Made by a program: the position numbers and the translations under genes. A stretch of DNA of 64,000 bases from Phyto melanocephala (taxonomy: Eukaryota > Arthropoda > Insecta > Diptera > Rhinophoridae). Positions 35,206 to 48,311 of this stretch are shown here, one piece after another (the first letter of the stretch is position 1; each line of letters starts with the position of its first letter). Location of the stretch: assembly GCA_941918925.1 (NCBI GenBank), contig OW799234.1:75164543-75228542 (forward strand), given 5' to 3'. The notes beneath the pieces were generated by a model. That model did no database searches and was not told where the DNA came from. It saw only the letters and a list, made by a program, of their open reading frames with translations.

Positions 35206-36774
35206 TGTTTGTTTGCTTGTTTGTTTCACAGTAATTTTTGTTAACGACACTTTCGTCTCTTGGTCGTTTATTTTCCGGTGGCAATATTTTAGTCATTTTT
35301 TTAATGTTTCAACTTTTTTCACTTCCTCTGTTGATTTTATTTAATTTTGAGTTTAGTCATGGCAATTATTTAAGGTTTCTTTTTTTTGTTTTGAACTTAT
35401 GGTTGTAAGTGTCTTTAATATATAACATCAGAAAATTTCTTTTTTGATTTAAATTCTTTTATTTTTTGCTTTCTTAATTAGTTTTGAAAATCATTTTATT
35501 TCATTAATTTAAGTTGGAGAAGAATTTTATATAAAGCAATCGAAAATTAAATTAACTTATCAATATTTTGGAAATTGTTAATTTGAAAAATTACATAAAA
35601 CATTTTTATAGACCTTCAACTTGTAGATTAGATTTAGTGTTAAAATAAACTTAAGCGATTGTGAAACAAAAATATGGAGCAACTTTCATTTAAGTCGAAA
35701 CAAATGCAACTTACCAATTACACCAGCATTATTATATACAAACGAATACTCGATATTATAATCTGGGCTCAATTTATTTAATAATTAAAATACACCACAG
35801 TCACCATGATACGCCAGAGTATATAATTCACTGCTGGAAATAGTTTTTCCCAAGGCTGTAGAAGCTCTTCTGTTTTATTAAATACTGAATATATCCTAGA
35901 GAACTTTGGTGTTAAAAATCAATACAATCGTCTCAAAAACGGCTGACACTTAAGCAATAAAACTTGATTCACTACGGTTCGTCGCAGTATAGTGAATTGG
36001 CAGTATCAGAGGAGTTATTCCAGAAAAATAAAATTTAAAGTGCTCGGTGTAAGGATATGATTAGAATCACTACAATTTTATTTATTTTTTTCTTAATTTC
36101 TAATAAGTATAAATAGTAGAAAAATATCTAAATACTCATACTCATACAGTGGTCAAAATTCTAAAAAACATAAAAAAATTTCATTAATTTTTGGTTACAA
36201 TACCGTAAAGGTTTCAGATTTTTTTAAATAAAAACATCAATTCTATAATTAACAAATTACATTGTTAGCATTTAATGTTAGTAGATAAACTCATTAAGCA
36301 TATTAAACTTAATTCAAAACAAAAACGGAAACGTTTAAAACACTAACTTGAAATTGTGTGCAAAAAGCCATCCACAGTAGCAATTCCTTAATTTTGAAAA
36401 CATTTTATAGTCACTGTGACAAGGCCCGCTAAATTTTGTTTTTATATAAATAAATTGTAATAGACTAGCAAGTTAAAACATTTTGTTATTAATGTTGAGA
36501 AGGTCAAGATGAAAGAGAATCACAGTTACCAATGCCATCATTATTTTTTAATTAAATGACTTTATTTTCAAAATATTTTAATTTTAAATTCATACTTGTA
36601 TTCACATTGACTTAACAAGGTTTTAGGTAAATTTTCTAAATAAAGGTGTTTAAAGTATGGCTTGAAAAGCAATATGTCTCTTAGCAGGAGCTAGGTTTTG
36701 ATTTCAGAACCATGGTTTCTTAGTCAAGTTTTATTGAAATTTATTGTAAATCAGGTGCTTGCTAAACGCTATGT
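35206..36774. other. AT-rich DNA, no gene seen
   Basis: GTTTGTTTGCTTGTTTG microsatellite at 35203-35227; otherwise no motif. Confidence 0.6.
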
Positions 36775-37475
36775 ATACTGTATTTAGCCATATTTATAAG
36801 ATATCCATATTGATTGTTTAAGACGCGATCTTGGATTTCGTACTGCTACAATAAACACCACCACATTCCTCTCTTTTATTTTCATTTGCGAATTTGTAGG
36901 ACAAGCACCGAAGCATTTTGTTTTTCTTTGCTTATATCTCAGTTAGTTTCGAACCGATTTGTCAGTTTTAAGCGGCAATATTTTTCGAGGCCAAAATACA
37001 AATCTGGTGTCTTAAGCATGTTAAAAAAATTAATTAGGAGCTTCAATAATTTAATATATTTAAACAAAATGTCGTTCAGTAATTGGTTAATCTAAAATTT
37101 TGTAAAAATATGTTTAGAATCAATTATATAGTAACAAACGAAAATTATTAATTTTTTGTGGAAAAAATATGGAAAATAACAGAGGCAGTCGGGGTATCCG
37201 CTCATATCTCAGAAAATTATAAGACGGTCGATAGCGATTCATTCCCGGATATTTGCTACAGATTGACAGCACTGTTTGATCTGAATAACATGTGCGTGCT
37301 TCTAGAAATTGATTTCAACCAACATATGCACAGACGGAGTACAAAGACTGTTGCACCCAGTTTCGATGAAACCTGAGAAGGTTGCTTAGGATTCAAGAAA
37401 TTTTTTACAACGTAATCAGAAGTTTTAATTTTGGGAAAGAGGGACGGACAAAGCACTACAGGTGAAGGGTTTAAT
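36775..37475 (-). mobile_element. Degraded group C DINE-1-like element
   Basis: Carries the decayed module near 36800, CTTATATCTCAGTTAGTTTC near 36930, ACAGAGGCAGTCGGGGTATC near 37179, CTCATATCTCAGAAAATTAT near 37201, ACAGACGGAG near 37330 and the end AGGTGAAGGGTTTAATTATA near 37460. Order agrees with 8085-8866. Confidence 0.55.
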
Positions 37476-37637
37476 TATAAGCTTGACTAGTAGAACACAA
37501 TTCCTAGGTAAATAATAAAAATCAGATATGGCATCGGAAATAATAAAGAAAAATTGGGCTTAGCATTAAATCTAAAATCGAGGCTAAGTTATGCTGTGAT
37601 CATTATACGTATGTACAAGATGGCAAAGAGTTTTACC

Positions 37638-37676
37638 AGATTCGGCACGGCCGAATATATCTTTTTCATTTGTTTT
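37638..37676 (+). mobile_element. Solo DINE-1-like 3' terminus
   Basis: GATTCGGCACGGCCGAATAT followed by ATCTTTTTCATTTG, a decayed CTCTTACTTG. No 5' part nearby in the right position. Confidence 0.5.
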
Positions 37677-37679
37677 TTT

Positions 37680-39097
37680 TTTCTTATATTTGTTGTTATT
37701 TGAATAAGTAAGTTTTACTTTCAAAATAGAACTTAAAGACATTTTTAAGAAGGCGTCCCAATAAACAACAAAATCCTCTCCCCACTGAACACTTCTGTAA
37801 ACATATTTCGTACACAAAACCATATACGTTTGCAATTTTTACACAATAAAAACAAAAAAGGTAACAAAAATCCAATAATTAAATTAGAGCACTTAAAGAG
37901 ACTGCTGTCAATTTTGCTCAATACAGCGATTTTTCTTCAAGTTTTAAACATATTCTCTTCCATCATTTGTCTCATTTCAACTTAAGTTAACCAAAAACTT
38001 TTGTGCTTTTTTTCCAAAACAAAACCGTCTTTGTTTTAATGGAGTTCCCAACAAACAACTTTGGAACTAACTTAACAATATAAAACCTTATAAGCAGAAC
38101 CTTAGAAAGTACTTATGAAAACTTATAAAATTTTTTCTGCAAAGTGCTTTTTTGTTTTTTTTTTTGTTGAAGAAACAATATGACACTTAATTTCCTTTGC
38201 TTTCGTTCAGTGCTTTTTATAGGCAACTTCATTATTTTTGATTGTGACTTATTTTACAATGTTATTGGTTTCGTTGTTGTTCTTATTTTTCTTTTCTTTT
38301 TTGTTTTCGCCTCACCTGTATGCCACTTTTTTATTGCTAAGTTTTGGTGGTTCGATGTATTGCAACTAACATAAACAACAAACCAGTCTTTTGTTTAAGA
38401 ATCCTTGTCGCATAGAAGTAGATCATCAGTGTTACAATAAAAAAAAAATACTTTGTGCTTCAATTTGGTTGTTTCTCCAAATAAACTTTTTTATTTATGG
38501 TGTGTGACAGCTGTTAATTATGTTGTTTAATGACGCCTTCGCCGCTTACTGAATAAAGACGAGCGGTGGGGAGAAAGTACAGGAAAGTTAATAAATAAAT
38601 ATAACACACTAGTGCAATATTGTTCAGGTGAAATATTTAAAGTCTTTAATTATACCAGGTGTTATGGTCTTAAAAATTTCTTCACAAACCCTCAAATTAC
38701 TAAAAAAAAGATTTCAATAAACAAAAGTCTCTTTTTATTATTTACAACAAAAAATTACTGCAAATAATTTTGTATTTACTTATATTTAAAAAATGATTGA
38801 TTATTTATTGTGTGTTAATATTAGCGAAGTTGTTTTGTAAAAATTGTCATCGTGTTAAAATTTGTTTCTAAACGATGTCATGAAATATGGCACCTACAAG
38901 TAAGTACGTGACAAAATTTTGCACACAAATTAACTTCCCACGTTAAATGAATTCCTTTGAGACATTTTAGTACTAATTTTGAATAACTTATTAAATTGTT
39001 ATTACTTATAGCTGGTATTCAAGGTAATTACTGAACTCTTATTTTTGAAAAATGTATATTTTCACTTCATTATGATGTAAGTAAAACGCACTTTAAT
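37680..39097. other. AT-rich DNA, no gene seen
   Basis: Low-complexity open frames only. Confidence 0.6.
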
Positions 39098-39727
39098 AAC
39101 AAGTAAGAGTGTTTTATTTGTCAATGCCGAATTTTATATACCCTTCACAGCGTGTAGTCATACAATAACAATTGTTTGTATCACCATTCATCTCATTAAT
39201 ACAAAATACGTACATACAAACGTATGTGTTTCATTATCTCTATAATGACTTTATCTGCTTAAACAAATCCCATTGTAAAATTATAAATAAGGTTTATGCT
39301 TATAACAATAAAAATATAAATAAAAAAAAAAAGTTTGTTGGTCTTAACGAACCTACGTTTATCCATTGATATTGTATTGTAGTGGTGTTAAAAGAGGTGG
39401 TCTAGGTTTTTTCATCGTATCTCAGTTGTATATAAAGAGATTTTTTCGATTTTTAATACCAATCTGCTCCCAAATGTTTCTGATATTTTGAAAGCCTACA
39501 CAGGTAAAAATGTCTGCGGTCTTCAAAAAGTTGATTTCAACAAACACACGGACAGATGGACATATGGACAGACTGACAGACGGACAGTGCTTAATTGACT
39601 CCTCTATTCATAAACTTTCAGAAAAAGTATACTTTATGGGGCCGGGAATGAAAATTGTAGAAATTTCTCACGGAATGTCAAACCTGCATATATACAGATA
39701 CCCTTACACTAACTGTGAAGGCTATAA
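39098..39727 (-). mobile_element. DINE-1-like element, group B, short core (copy B5)
   Basis: 3' end ACAAGTAAGAGTG with damaged palindrome, TATACCCTTCACAGCGTGTA; 5' end GACAGACGGACAG, ACTTTATGGGGCCGG, TTTCTCACGGAATGTCAAAC, CCCTTACACTAACTGTGAAG. The long A/T core and the CAGCTGGGATT segment are reduced or absent. Confidence 0.75.
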
Positions 39728-41408
39728 AAATACACCATCAAAAAATATTATGAAAAAAGTAAATTGCTGATGTATAATTTTTAATCAGACATTGCCTGTG
39801 GTGGTGCGTTAAGAACATGTTAAGAAGAAAACGGTATTTCTGTGATCATAAAATGATACAAATTTGTCTCTCAGATGTTGCTTAGTTGTCAGATACTTCT
39901 TCTAGCAATAGGTTATAGCGTAAGTTATATACAAGTTGTATACATACAAAATGAATTTAAGTTTCAGGTTCCTATTTTTATATGCACATTGCAGAGAATT
40001 CGTATGCGATCTACTTAATTCTATTTTAAGTTAAATTAATCGTAATCTTAATATATTTTTCAGGTGGGTTTTTTGCACCTCTGATTTTAACTTAGACCTT
40101 TTAGTACAATTTATCAAAAGTAATGAGTCGTTTAAAGTTTATTCGCTACATCAACGGAAGGGTAATTCAATAGTCCAATGCAACTTTTTAACCATTTCGA
40201 TACGTTGGAACAATTTGAAAATACTGGGTACTGTACTAGATCACACATCCACAGGCAATTTGATTGCCTATGCAAATCTGTTTTCAGTTAAAAAATTCAA
40301 CAATACAAAACTGAATCAATACTGAAAGAAAATAAATTGTGTTTTTCTTTTTTTTTTTAAGAAGAGTAAAAAACTCACAAATACATGTCTGCCAAAATGA
40401 ATAGAATATTGAAAAAATAAATACCAATTTCCCCAAAAAACTGATTGCATTTTCAACATTAAAATGTACATTTTATCTACTCACCTTAGTGGAAGTATTT
40501 TAAATGAAATGTATTTAAAATAACACTACTGCAGGAGTGTGTTTTTAGAGAAAGTAAGAAAAAAGAATAAATTTATAATTGAATAATAAAACAAACATAT
40601 AAACAAGTGTGCAGGGCTTAGAAATATATTTATTTAAATAGAAAAATATCATTTCATTTAAATTTAATTAAAATAAAAAATAAATCTGAATAATTTTTAA
40701 AAAGTTTATAAAATTTCTCTCTGTAAAATTTGAGTTTTTCTTTCGTTATTGTACCTGAATATATAAAACGTAACCGATGTATGGAGTGATTAAAAATTAA
40801 ACACAAAATGTCTTATACATATATACGTCAAACAACTCTTATGGTCAATAGGAAAAAGCTGACGGAATGCCTGCACTTGAATGAGGTACATGGTAAAATT
40901 TAAAATGCGATGCATGAGCAATAAAAAAGGAGTCAGTTGTGATGTTATGTTGTCTGGCTTATGTTGTTGGGTCTTTTATTACAGAAATTAAACTATTAGG
41001 GTTTCTTAAAAAAAATCTAATAATGTTTGATTTAAAAATACCCTAAATAAACTGGCATTCGAAACTATTTGCAAAAGCTATTCCTTCTAAACAGTGGTTA
41101 AATTTTAAGGACCGATATTGATTATTAAACATCAATATTGTCATTGAATATTAGGAACTTTACCAAGAGGGTCATTAGCTTGGCGTACGTTTATTTGGTA
41201 AGCACACGCAAAGACAACCCATAATCTAAGAAGCAGCATAATTTCTTTGTAGTGAATGATTGTAGTTGTAACACATAATGGTTACAAGTTATAATTAAAT
41301 GTATGTTTGATTAAAGTATCGAGTAATTAGCGTATTATAACCACAAATGATTATTAACAACATGATATCACATAACCACAAAAGTATTATACACAACAAA
41401 AAATAAAT
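39728..41408. other. AT-rich DNA with one decayed mariner end
   Basis: GGTTAAATTTTAAGGACCGA at about 41098 followed by AACATCAATATTGTCATTGA resembles the captured mariner ends. No gene seen. Confidence 0.45.
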
Positions 41409-42656
41409 AAACAAGCAGTAAGAGCAATATGTTCGGCTGCGCCGATACCCACCACCAGTTTTGTGTTCTTCATAGTAAAAAATTTATAATTTTGTTATTA
41501 ACAGTTATCACTATGGAAGAATCTTATTAAATTGAAATATTGTTTACTTTGTGTTACTTCGGTTTTCTTTTAATTTATTTACTTAAAATTAGTATTACAT
41601 TGAAACCTTAAGTAGGTAGATGTAGAGTTCACTTTAGGCTTTAAGTATTTCTACATTAGAAATGATACTGCTGACTCTTTTTTCCAATAATGTTGTATTT
41701 TTAGAGCATCTGAAGAGTATAATTTATTACCCTGAGATTGTTATAAAATTATATTAGCTTTTTGTGGGCAGGGCACCTCCTACTTTTAAAATTAGGTAAT
41801 AAATGTTTGATAATCCTTTGAAGATTTATTATTTTTTTTAATTACTGTCCATATAGAAATAATGTGGATTTAAGATAAAACGTTATATGGGGGGTGGGCA
41901 TTAAATTGCGCTTCTCACTTTTACTTTTCATCATCTAATATATATAATTCTGTTGGTTTTATTCGATTTTTAGTTGCACTAACAGTAAATTATGTGAAAA
42001 GTGGGCGTTGAGGAGGCGTTTCAAAGTATTTTCTGCTGATAAAATCAACTAAAATATTTCAATATAGAGTCCTTTATTCTTTCAAAATCTTTTTCTATGA
42101 ATGTGAGATGAATGTAGGTGGCGCTAATCTGGGTGTGTCATCTTTATTTAAGTCTTCATATCAAAAAGTAACGTTTGCAAAATTTCAGGATCGTACATAT
42201 AATTTTGTCAGTTTTATTGCGTTTTTAATTTAAAATATATCGGTATTAATTTTCGTATATTTTGATGGTAATGAATAGATTTAAGAAATTATTCCAAGAA
42301 AGATATTTTTCTTTTCTTTAAAAATTTCAACGCTCTACGTCACAATAGACACAATTGGAATTATTTTTCTATGTTGGAAGGACACGGGTTTTTTGACCTA
42401 CTCTTGCATTGCGAGCTATAACCATTTTCAATATCAAACAAACCTTGCGTATAAAAAATATTCTGGCAATATTTGGTCCCCTAACTTTTTTGGTTCAAGC
42501 TCAATCGTGCTTTCAACAGACGGTTACACTGATAGACGGACGGAGGTAGCCAGATCGTCCTAAACTAAAACCAATAAATATATAATTTTTGGTGTTTTTA
42601 TATTTCAATATGCTCCAGACGGAATGACAAAACGAATATACCCCCACCATTTTTTT
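41409..42656 (-). mobile_element. DINE-1-like element, group A without captured mariner
   Basis: 3' end AAGCAGTAAGAGCAATATGT, TTCGGCTGCGCCGA, TACCCACCACCAGTTTTGTG. A decayed GTGGGCG unit lies at about 41880-42130, with TTCAACAGACGG, TTTTGGTGTTTTTATATTTC, CAGACGGAATGACAAAACG and ATACCCCCACCATTTTTT at the 5' end (42656). Where sister copies have the mariner, this one continues with element sequence, so it represents the unoccupied form. Confidence 0.75.
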
Positions 42657-42689
42657 TAACGATATCTGCCACTACGAAATTTATAAATA

Positions 42690-45372
42690 ACAAGTAAGAG
42701 CACTATATTCGGCTGTGCCGAATCTTTTATACCCACCACCAATTTTGTGTACATTTAAAGCACAATATTTATTATTTTGTTAACCGCTATAGAATAATCT
42801 CTTTATAGTAAAATATGTATCACTTTCTTTGTAGAGGGTGGTTAAATTTTAAGGGCCCATGTTTAAGGTGAACCACATCTAAACTTCAACTTTTTTCTTG
42901 TATTTCATTTGACATTTCTCAATCTCAGACTAACTCAATTTGAACCGTGGAAAGATACGCAATCGAGCAACGCTTTTAAATAATAAAGATTTTTATAAAA
43001 ATGGGCGTTCAAATCAAAATGCATTTTGTGCACTTCGTGATTCTTTTAGTCAACATAGTCTGCAAAGCAGGTCTGTATGAAATGTGAAAACATCTGTGAG
43101 TGCCATCTTAGTTCGTTGAATGGGAAACATTGCTGTTTTTCACGATAACGTGGCAAAAGAGCAAGCAACCTGGACTCATCATCGTGCCCAACAATCGAGC
43201 ATCAACAGTGTCATTGAAAATTTGGACTATCGGATCGTGGTGTGCCGCCTAGGTTGGGGGGCCATTTGGCCGATATTTTGTTCCATACATAATTGAAGCA
43301 TACAAGTATTATCATTATAAAAATAAATGATAATAATGAATAAAATGAAATGATAAAATAAATCATAATAATTTTATTCAAAATCAACATAGTCCCTTAA
43401 AATAAAACAACCCATTATAATCGGTATGCTAGTAAAATGTTTTCGTAAATTTAGTCTTTCAATGAAAGTGGCCGTTAAAATACGCATGTCAATAAAGTTT
43501 CTGCTAATAAACATAACTTAGATATTTCAATATAGTCCTTTAGTATTCCAAAATCTTTATTCATAGAGAATTTACATGAATTTAAGAGGAAGAAAGTGAA
43601 TTTAAGGTTAAATTTTAAGGGCCACAGGGTGATTTAAAACATACATTCTCTGCATTTTTCTAAAACGGGAAATTTATTAGTAAGATTTTGTTTTTTAAAC
43701 TTCTATAACATTTTGCTTTTAAAAGATTTTCAAACGAAATAAGTTTTGTATAATTTTAAAATTTGTTAGCCATTAGTACATGAAAATAAATTGTTTATAA
43801 TGTTTAGAGATAATTTTTTTTGACTTATGTCAAAATTTTCCTAAATTCCCATTTTTAATAGAGCATAACTTCAGGAGAACATAAGCATAAGTTGTTAGCA
43901 TGCCATCTAGTAGTTGCTAGTAGAGTCATCTATCTTATCATTTTTATCTTATATTTAGCTACAGTACAATAAATGGTGCAGTGTAAGATAAATAAATGCT
44001 AATATATATGACTAATATATTTCTATAAAAATTTAAGGAAAAAAGTTTTCTGTTATAACGAAGACTTTGACCAAAAAGCCATGTTTGCAAAATTTCAGAA
44101 TCGGACATAAAGTTTTGTCAGTTTTATTACGTTTTAAATTTGAAATATACACTGTGCGGTATAAATTTTCGTACATTTTTATCTATAACTCTTTTCCTAA
44201 TTCATAGATTTAAGCGATTTTCAGGGAAAATTATTATTTTGACTCGATAAATATCTATTCGAAGTTTCATGACAACGTTTATGCGTCTGGACACAATTCA
44301 AAAGTGAAAGTGGGCGTTATAGTAGGCGTGTCAAAGTTGTTTTTGCTAATGAGTATAACTTAGGTGTTTCAATATAGCCCTTTTTTATTCCAAAATCTTT
44401 ATTAGTAGAGAAATTATATGAATTTTAGGTAAAACGTTATATGGGAGGTGGGCGTAAAAGTGGGCGTGGCACCTTAATTTTCTGGCATAGTAATGAAATT
44501 GCCTAGGGGGATAGACGTAGCAAAATTTATCATCATACCTCTAATTTTAGCGGTTTTATGAGCTTTTAAATTTCATTAATTTCATTAGTAGATAACGTGA
44601 AAAGTGGGCGTTATAGTAGGCGTGTCAAAGTTACTTTTGCGAATGAGTACAACTGAGGTGTTTCAAGATAGGCCTTTATTATTCCAAAATCTTTATTAAT
44701 AGAGAAATTATATGAATTTTAGTTAAAACGTTATATGGGAGGTGGGCGTAAAAGTAGGCGTGGCACATTGATTTGCCGTTACAAGAAAGCGTGTCACAAA
44801 AAAGCAAAGTGTGCAAAATTTTAGAGTCGTACATCCAATTTTGTTGCTTTTATGACGTTTTTGTTTTTAAATATACTGAAAAATACACTGTGCGGTATAA
44901 ATTTTCGTACATTTTGATCTATAACTCCTCTCCTAATGCATAGATTTAGACAATTTTCGGGGAAAAATATTGTCTTTACCCAGGAAATATATATTCGAAG
45001 TTTCATGAGTCTACGTGAAGGCGTTTGGACACAATTCCATTTTATTCGATGTTCGAAGGACACGGTTTTTTCGACCTACTCTTGCTTTTCCGGCTATAAC
45101 TCTCTTCCTAATATTCCGATTTAGCCCATTTTCAATACCAAACAAACCTTGTCTATAAGAAAGATTCTGGCAAAATTTGAGCCCCCTAGCTTTTTCGGTG
45201 CGACCTCTATCGTGCTTTCAACAGACGGACGGATATAGCATTATCGTCGTAAAATGAAACCCCAATTCAGAATTTAAATACTTTATGGGGTCTAAAATGG
45301 ATATTTCGATGTGTTACAAACGGAATGACAAAATGAATATACCCCCACCATTTTTTTGGTGGCGGGTATAAA
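42690..45372 (-). mobile_element. DINE-1-like element, group A, full length with mariner
   Basis: 3' end ACAAGTAAGAGCACTATATT, TTCGGCTGTGCCGAA, TACCCACCACCAATTTTGTG; captured mariner 42836-43410; GTGGGCG units (CGTGGCAC words near 44465 and 44760); TTCAACAGACGGACGG, ACTTTATGGGGTCTAAAATG, TTACAAACGGAATGACAAAA and the terminal hairpin ACCCCCACCA / TGGTGGCGGGTATA ending at 45372. It is the best full-length reference for the subgroup in this window. Confidence 0.85.
42836..43410. mobile_element. Captured mariner deletion derivative (copy in 43-45 kb element)
   Basis: Begins GGGTGGTTAAATTTTAAGGG and ends near CTTAAAATAAAACAACCC. The interior from 43070 on is nearly identical to 960-1285. It carries the same HTH-to-tail fusion seen at 29387-29599. 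Confidence 0.7.
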
Positions 45373-45377
45373 AAGAT

Positions 45378-45925
45378 CTGCCAAAAAATTTTTTTTTTTA
45401 AATGATATAAAAAAGTGTAGTTTCCGCTGTGTGCCACTTACCGCCGTCCTGTTGAAACCAAATGTTGCCAATATCCTTCTCTTCAATTTTTGTAAACAAA
45501 AATTCGTTCAACATGGCCTGATAACGATCGCCATTGACTACGGCCACTGTTTGCACATTTTCGAAGAAAAATGGCCCAATTATGCCTTTCGATCAAAATC
45601 CGCACCAAACAGTGACTCCTTTTTGATGTATCGGCTTTTCAATGTATGCGTGCGGGATTTCTGTGCCCCAAATGCGACAAGTTTGCTCGTTTACACACCC
45701 GCCAAGATCAAAATGTGCTTCATCTCAAAAGATACTTTTTTTGGCCAAATCGGCATGTTCTGTAAGTCGATCGCAGGGAAGCGTTGTTCAAGCGTATACA
45801 CAACCATATTCGTTCAGCGGAAGAATAAAACTAATTATCTGTCAGATCAGACATGAGCTAAGTGTTACCATTTACAAAATAAGCACTAGTTAAAAAAAAA
45901 ATAAAAAACGTTAGATGGCGGACCC
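45378..45925 (-). pseudogene. Mariner-type transposase, catalytic core only
   Basis: On the minus strand: DEAHFDLGGCVNEQTCRIWG (first catalytic Asp in DEAHF), KGVTVWCGF, KGIIGPFFFENVQTVAVVNG, RYQAMLNEFLFTKIEE, DIGNIWFQQDGGKWHTAE (second Asp in FQQDG). There is a stop after TVWCGF and at the F.DEAHF junction. It is cut off just after the second Asp, so the third Asp is missing. The end TGGCGGACCC at about 45916-45925 matches the terminal repeat of 14157-14571. The plus-strand 166-codon frame here is a shadow. Confidence 0.85.
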
Positions 45926-45929
45926 TTTT

Positions 45930-47387
45930 AAATATATTTGTTATAGCCAGTTATAAGAAATTTATAGCCCTATCGATTTAAGTATCAACTGAAAGGGCTT
46001 GACTAGAAGACAATTTAATTCAAAATAGCGTCTGCAAAACACAATATCGGTTATTGATTAAATAGTTTGAATACTTTTACTATGGATATCAAAAGAACGT
46101 AAAATACAATAGTTATTGAAAGAATTCAAAATCGAAGATAACATTCGAAACAAAATGACTGATATTATTATGTCTTAAGGCCATCAATATGGGAATTAAA
46201 TAAAACGACTTTATCAGCAGAATATAGTTGACTGAGTTAAAATTCAAATCGAGAGTTGGCATTCGAAGTAAGATTGCTGATATATTGTTTTAAAATCGCA
46301 CATATATGTTGATCAAGAGGTGTATAAGATGCGACACATCCGAATAACACTCTTTTTTTGTAGTTTTTTAGTAGTGTAGTGTATTTGTAATACACACATC
46401 AAAATATATGTTGTAAACTTTTGTTATTTGTAAACCAAATGTATGACACACAGATGCAAAGTATAAATAAAAAAACATTTTTGAATAATAACTTTAAGTC
46501 TAAAAACCTTTGGTACTTCTCAGTATTCTACCCGAGCGCCTTAAACAGTATTTGGAAGAATTAAAACGTGTTGCGGCTAGGCGCATTATTCATAAATCCT
46601 AGCAATACACAAAACACCTAAGAGACTATTAGATAACAAAACATAATAGTAGTTTCAATTAACGTTTCACTTTTGGCAAATAATTGATCGGTTTAACACA
46701 CAAATGAAATTTATTCCTGTGACATGACTGATACTAAAGGGCTTTTAATGAATGAGCCAAAACTGATATTAGTTTTTATTAAGCACCAAAGATGTGATTT
46801 TTTATTCATTAATTTGTTGAATTTTTGAACTAAAACTTTTTATGGCTAATAGATTTTAATGAGGCTTATTATCATGATTTCATTGTAACGATGAAATATA
46901 AATATAATTGTAAGCACCAAATTTTCTTTGATCAATTTTAAATAGGTTACTTAATGTTACAATAAGAAATTTTCCTTTATAACTACGCACATTAACAACA
47001 CAGCAACTCGTAATAAATAAGATGATTTTCTGTATCACAGTTCTCCCCTTGTCAGGTCCAATGTCTTTCAAGCTAGCCAATAACCCATTTTACTGCTGTA
47101 GGTTTTCATAGACCACAAACAAATATATTTACAACAAATAACTAAGCAAACACAATTTATTTATTTATGTGTGTGTACACATGTATTTCTATAGATATGA
47201 ATGTATTTGTTATCTATTTACTGTTGTTGTTGCCTATGCTTCATTCGCAATAATATGGCATAGACTTTAAGTGTTATTGGCATAGTTTTATTTAATTGTC
47301 TTGTTATTTGTTCAAGTAAATATTTATACACGCTTGTCTTAACCAAACAGCCACCATTGTAAAGTTTTGAAATATTCCTTTGTTTTT
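45930..47387. other. AT-rich DNA, no gene seen
   Basis: No motif-bearing frames; GTGTGTGTACACATG at about 47169 is a short repeat. Confidence 0.6.
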
Positions 47388-47763
47388 ATACCCTTCACAC
47401 AGTGAAAAAGGGTATATATAGGTTTGTCATTCCGTGTGAAATTTCTACAATTTTCATTTCCGACCCCATAAAGTATATATTTTCTGAAAGCTTATGAATA
47501 GGGGAGTCGACTAAGCCCTGTCAGTCTGTCAGTCTGTCCGTCTGTCCGTGTGTATGTTGTAATCAACTTTTTGAAGCCCCCCGACATCGCTTGGACTCGG
47601 GTGAGGTATTAAAATATCAAGAATATTCGGGAGTAGATCGGTATTGAAAATCAGAAACATCGGTACATAAACAACTGAGATATGAGCAAAAACCCACGAC
47701 CACCTCGATTTTTTTTTCACAAAAACAACATTACAACAACAACATACATACATACAAACGTGT

Positions 47764-47806
47764 ATACTGGTTAGAGAAAACGTAGCATCGAATCCCAGCT
47801 GAGCCA
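47764..47806 (+). other. tRNA-like segment conserved in group B elements
   Basis: ATACTGGTTAGAG resembles a tRNA D-arm/box A, and GCATCGAATCCCAGCTGAGC followed by CA resembles a T-arm, box B and 3' acceptor end with CCA, directly followed by A-run. Only about 11 bases separate the two, so this is not a complete tRNA. The segment is present in copies at 11705, 13616, 17670, 31480 and, cut by the window edge, 63991. Confidence 0.4.
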
Positions 47807-47872
47807 AAAAAAAATTTTTTTTATATTTTTTTTTAATTTTTTTTTTATTTTTTATTTAATATATTATTTATA

Positions 47873-47876
<4 letters not shown>

Positions 47877-47915
<39 letters not shown>
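47877..47915. repeat. (ATT)n microsatellite in B6 core
   Basis: About twelve ATT units within the T-rich core. Confidence 0.9.
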
Positions 47916-47917
<2 letters not shown>

Positions 47918-48311
47918 TTATATTTATTATATTTATTATTTTTTAATTTTTTTTTTAAATATTTTTTTAAAATTTTTTTTTTTTTTAATATTTTTTTTTT
48001 TATTTTTTTTTGTTTTATATTTATTATATATATTTGAATTATTTTTTAAAAATTTTATTTTTTTTAATTTTTTTTTAATTTTTTTTTAAATTTTTTTTTT
48101 AAATTTTTTTTTTAAATTTTTTTTTTATTTTTTTTTCACATACATATGTAAATTTATGATTTTACAATGGGATGTTTTTATATATGTATGTTTTTATATG
48201 TATGTCGTTTATCATATGGAATGGTGATACGAACTACTGTTATTGCATGACTACACGTTGTGAAGGGTATATAAGATTCGGCACGGCCGAATATAGCGCT
48301 CTTACTTGTTT

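Larger units (their letters stand above)
47388..48311 (+). mobile_element. DINE-1-like element, group B, full length (copy B6)
   Basis: 5' end TATACCCTTCACACAGTG / AAAAAGGGTATATATAGG hairpin, GTCATTCCGTGTGAAATTTC, GACCCCATAAAGTATATATT, GTCTGTCCGTCTGTCCGTGT, the tRNA-like piece ending GAATCCCAGCTGAGCCA (47806), a 330-bp T-rich core with (ATT)n, GTTGTGAAGGGTATATAAG, TTCGGCACGGCCGAA, GCGCTCTTACTTG. Best-preserved group B copy in the window. Confidence 0.9.

Noticed and set aside
45356..45856. 166-codon plus-strand open frame
   Set aside because: It is antisense to a clear mariner transposase core on the minus strand.
47764..47806. A functional tRNA gene
   Set aside because: Only D-arm-like and T-arm-like pieces with about 11 bases between them; no anticodon arm.
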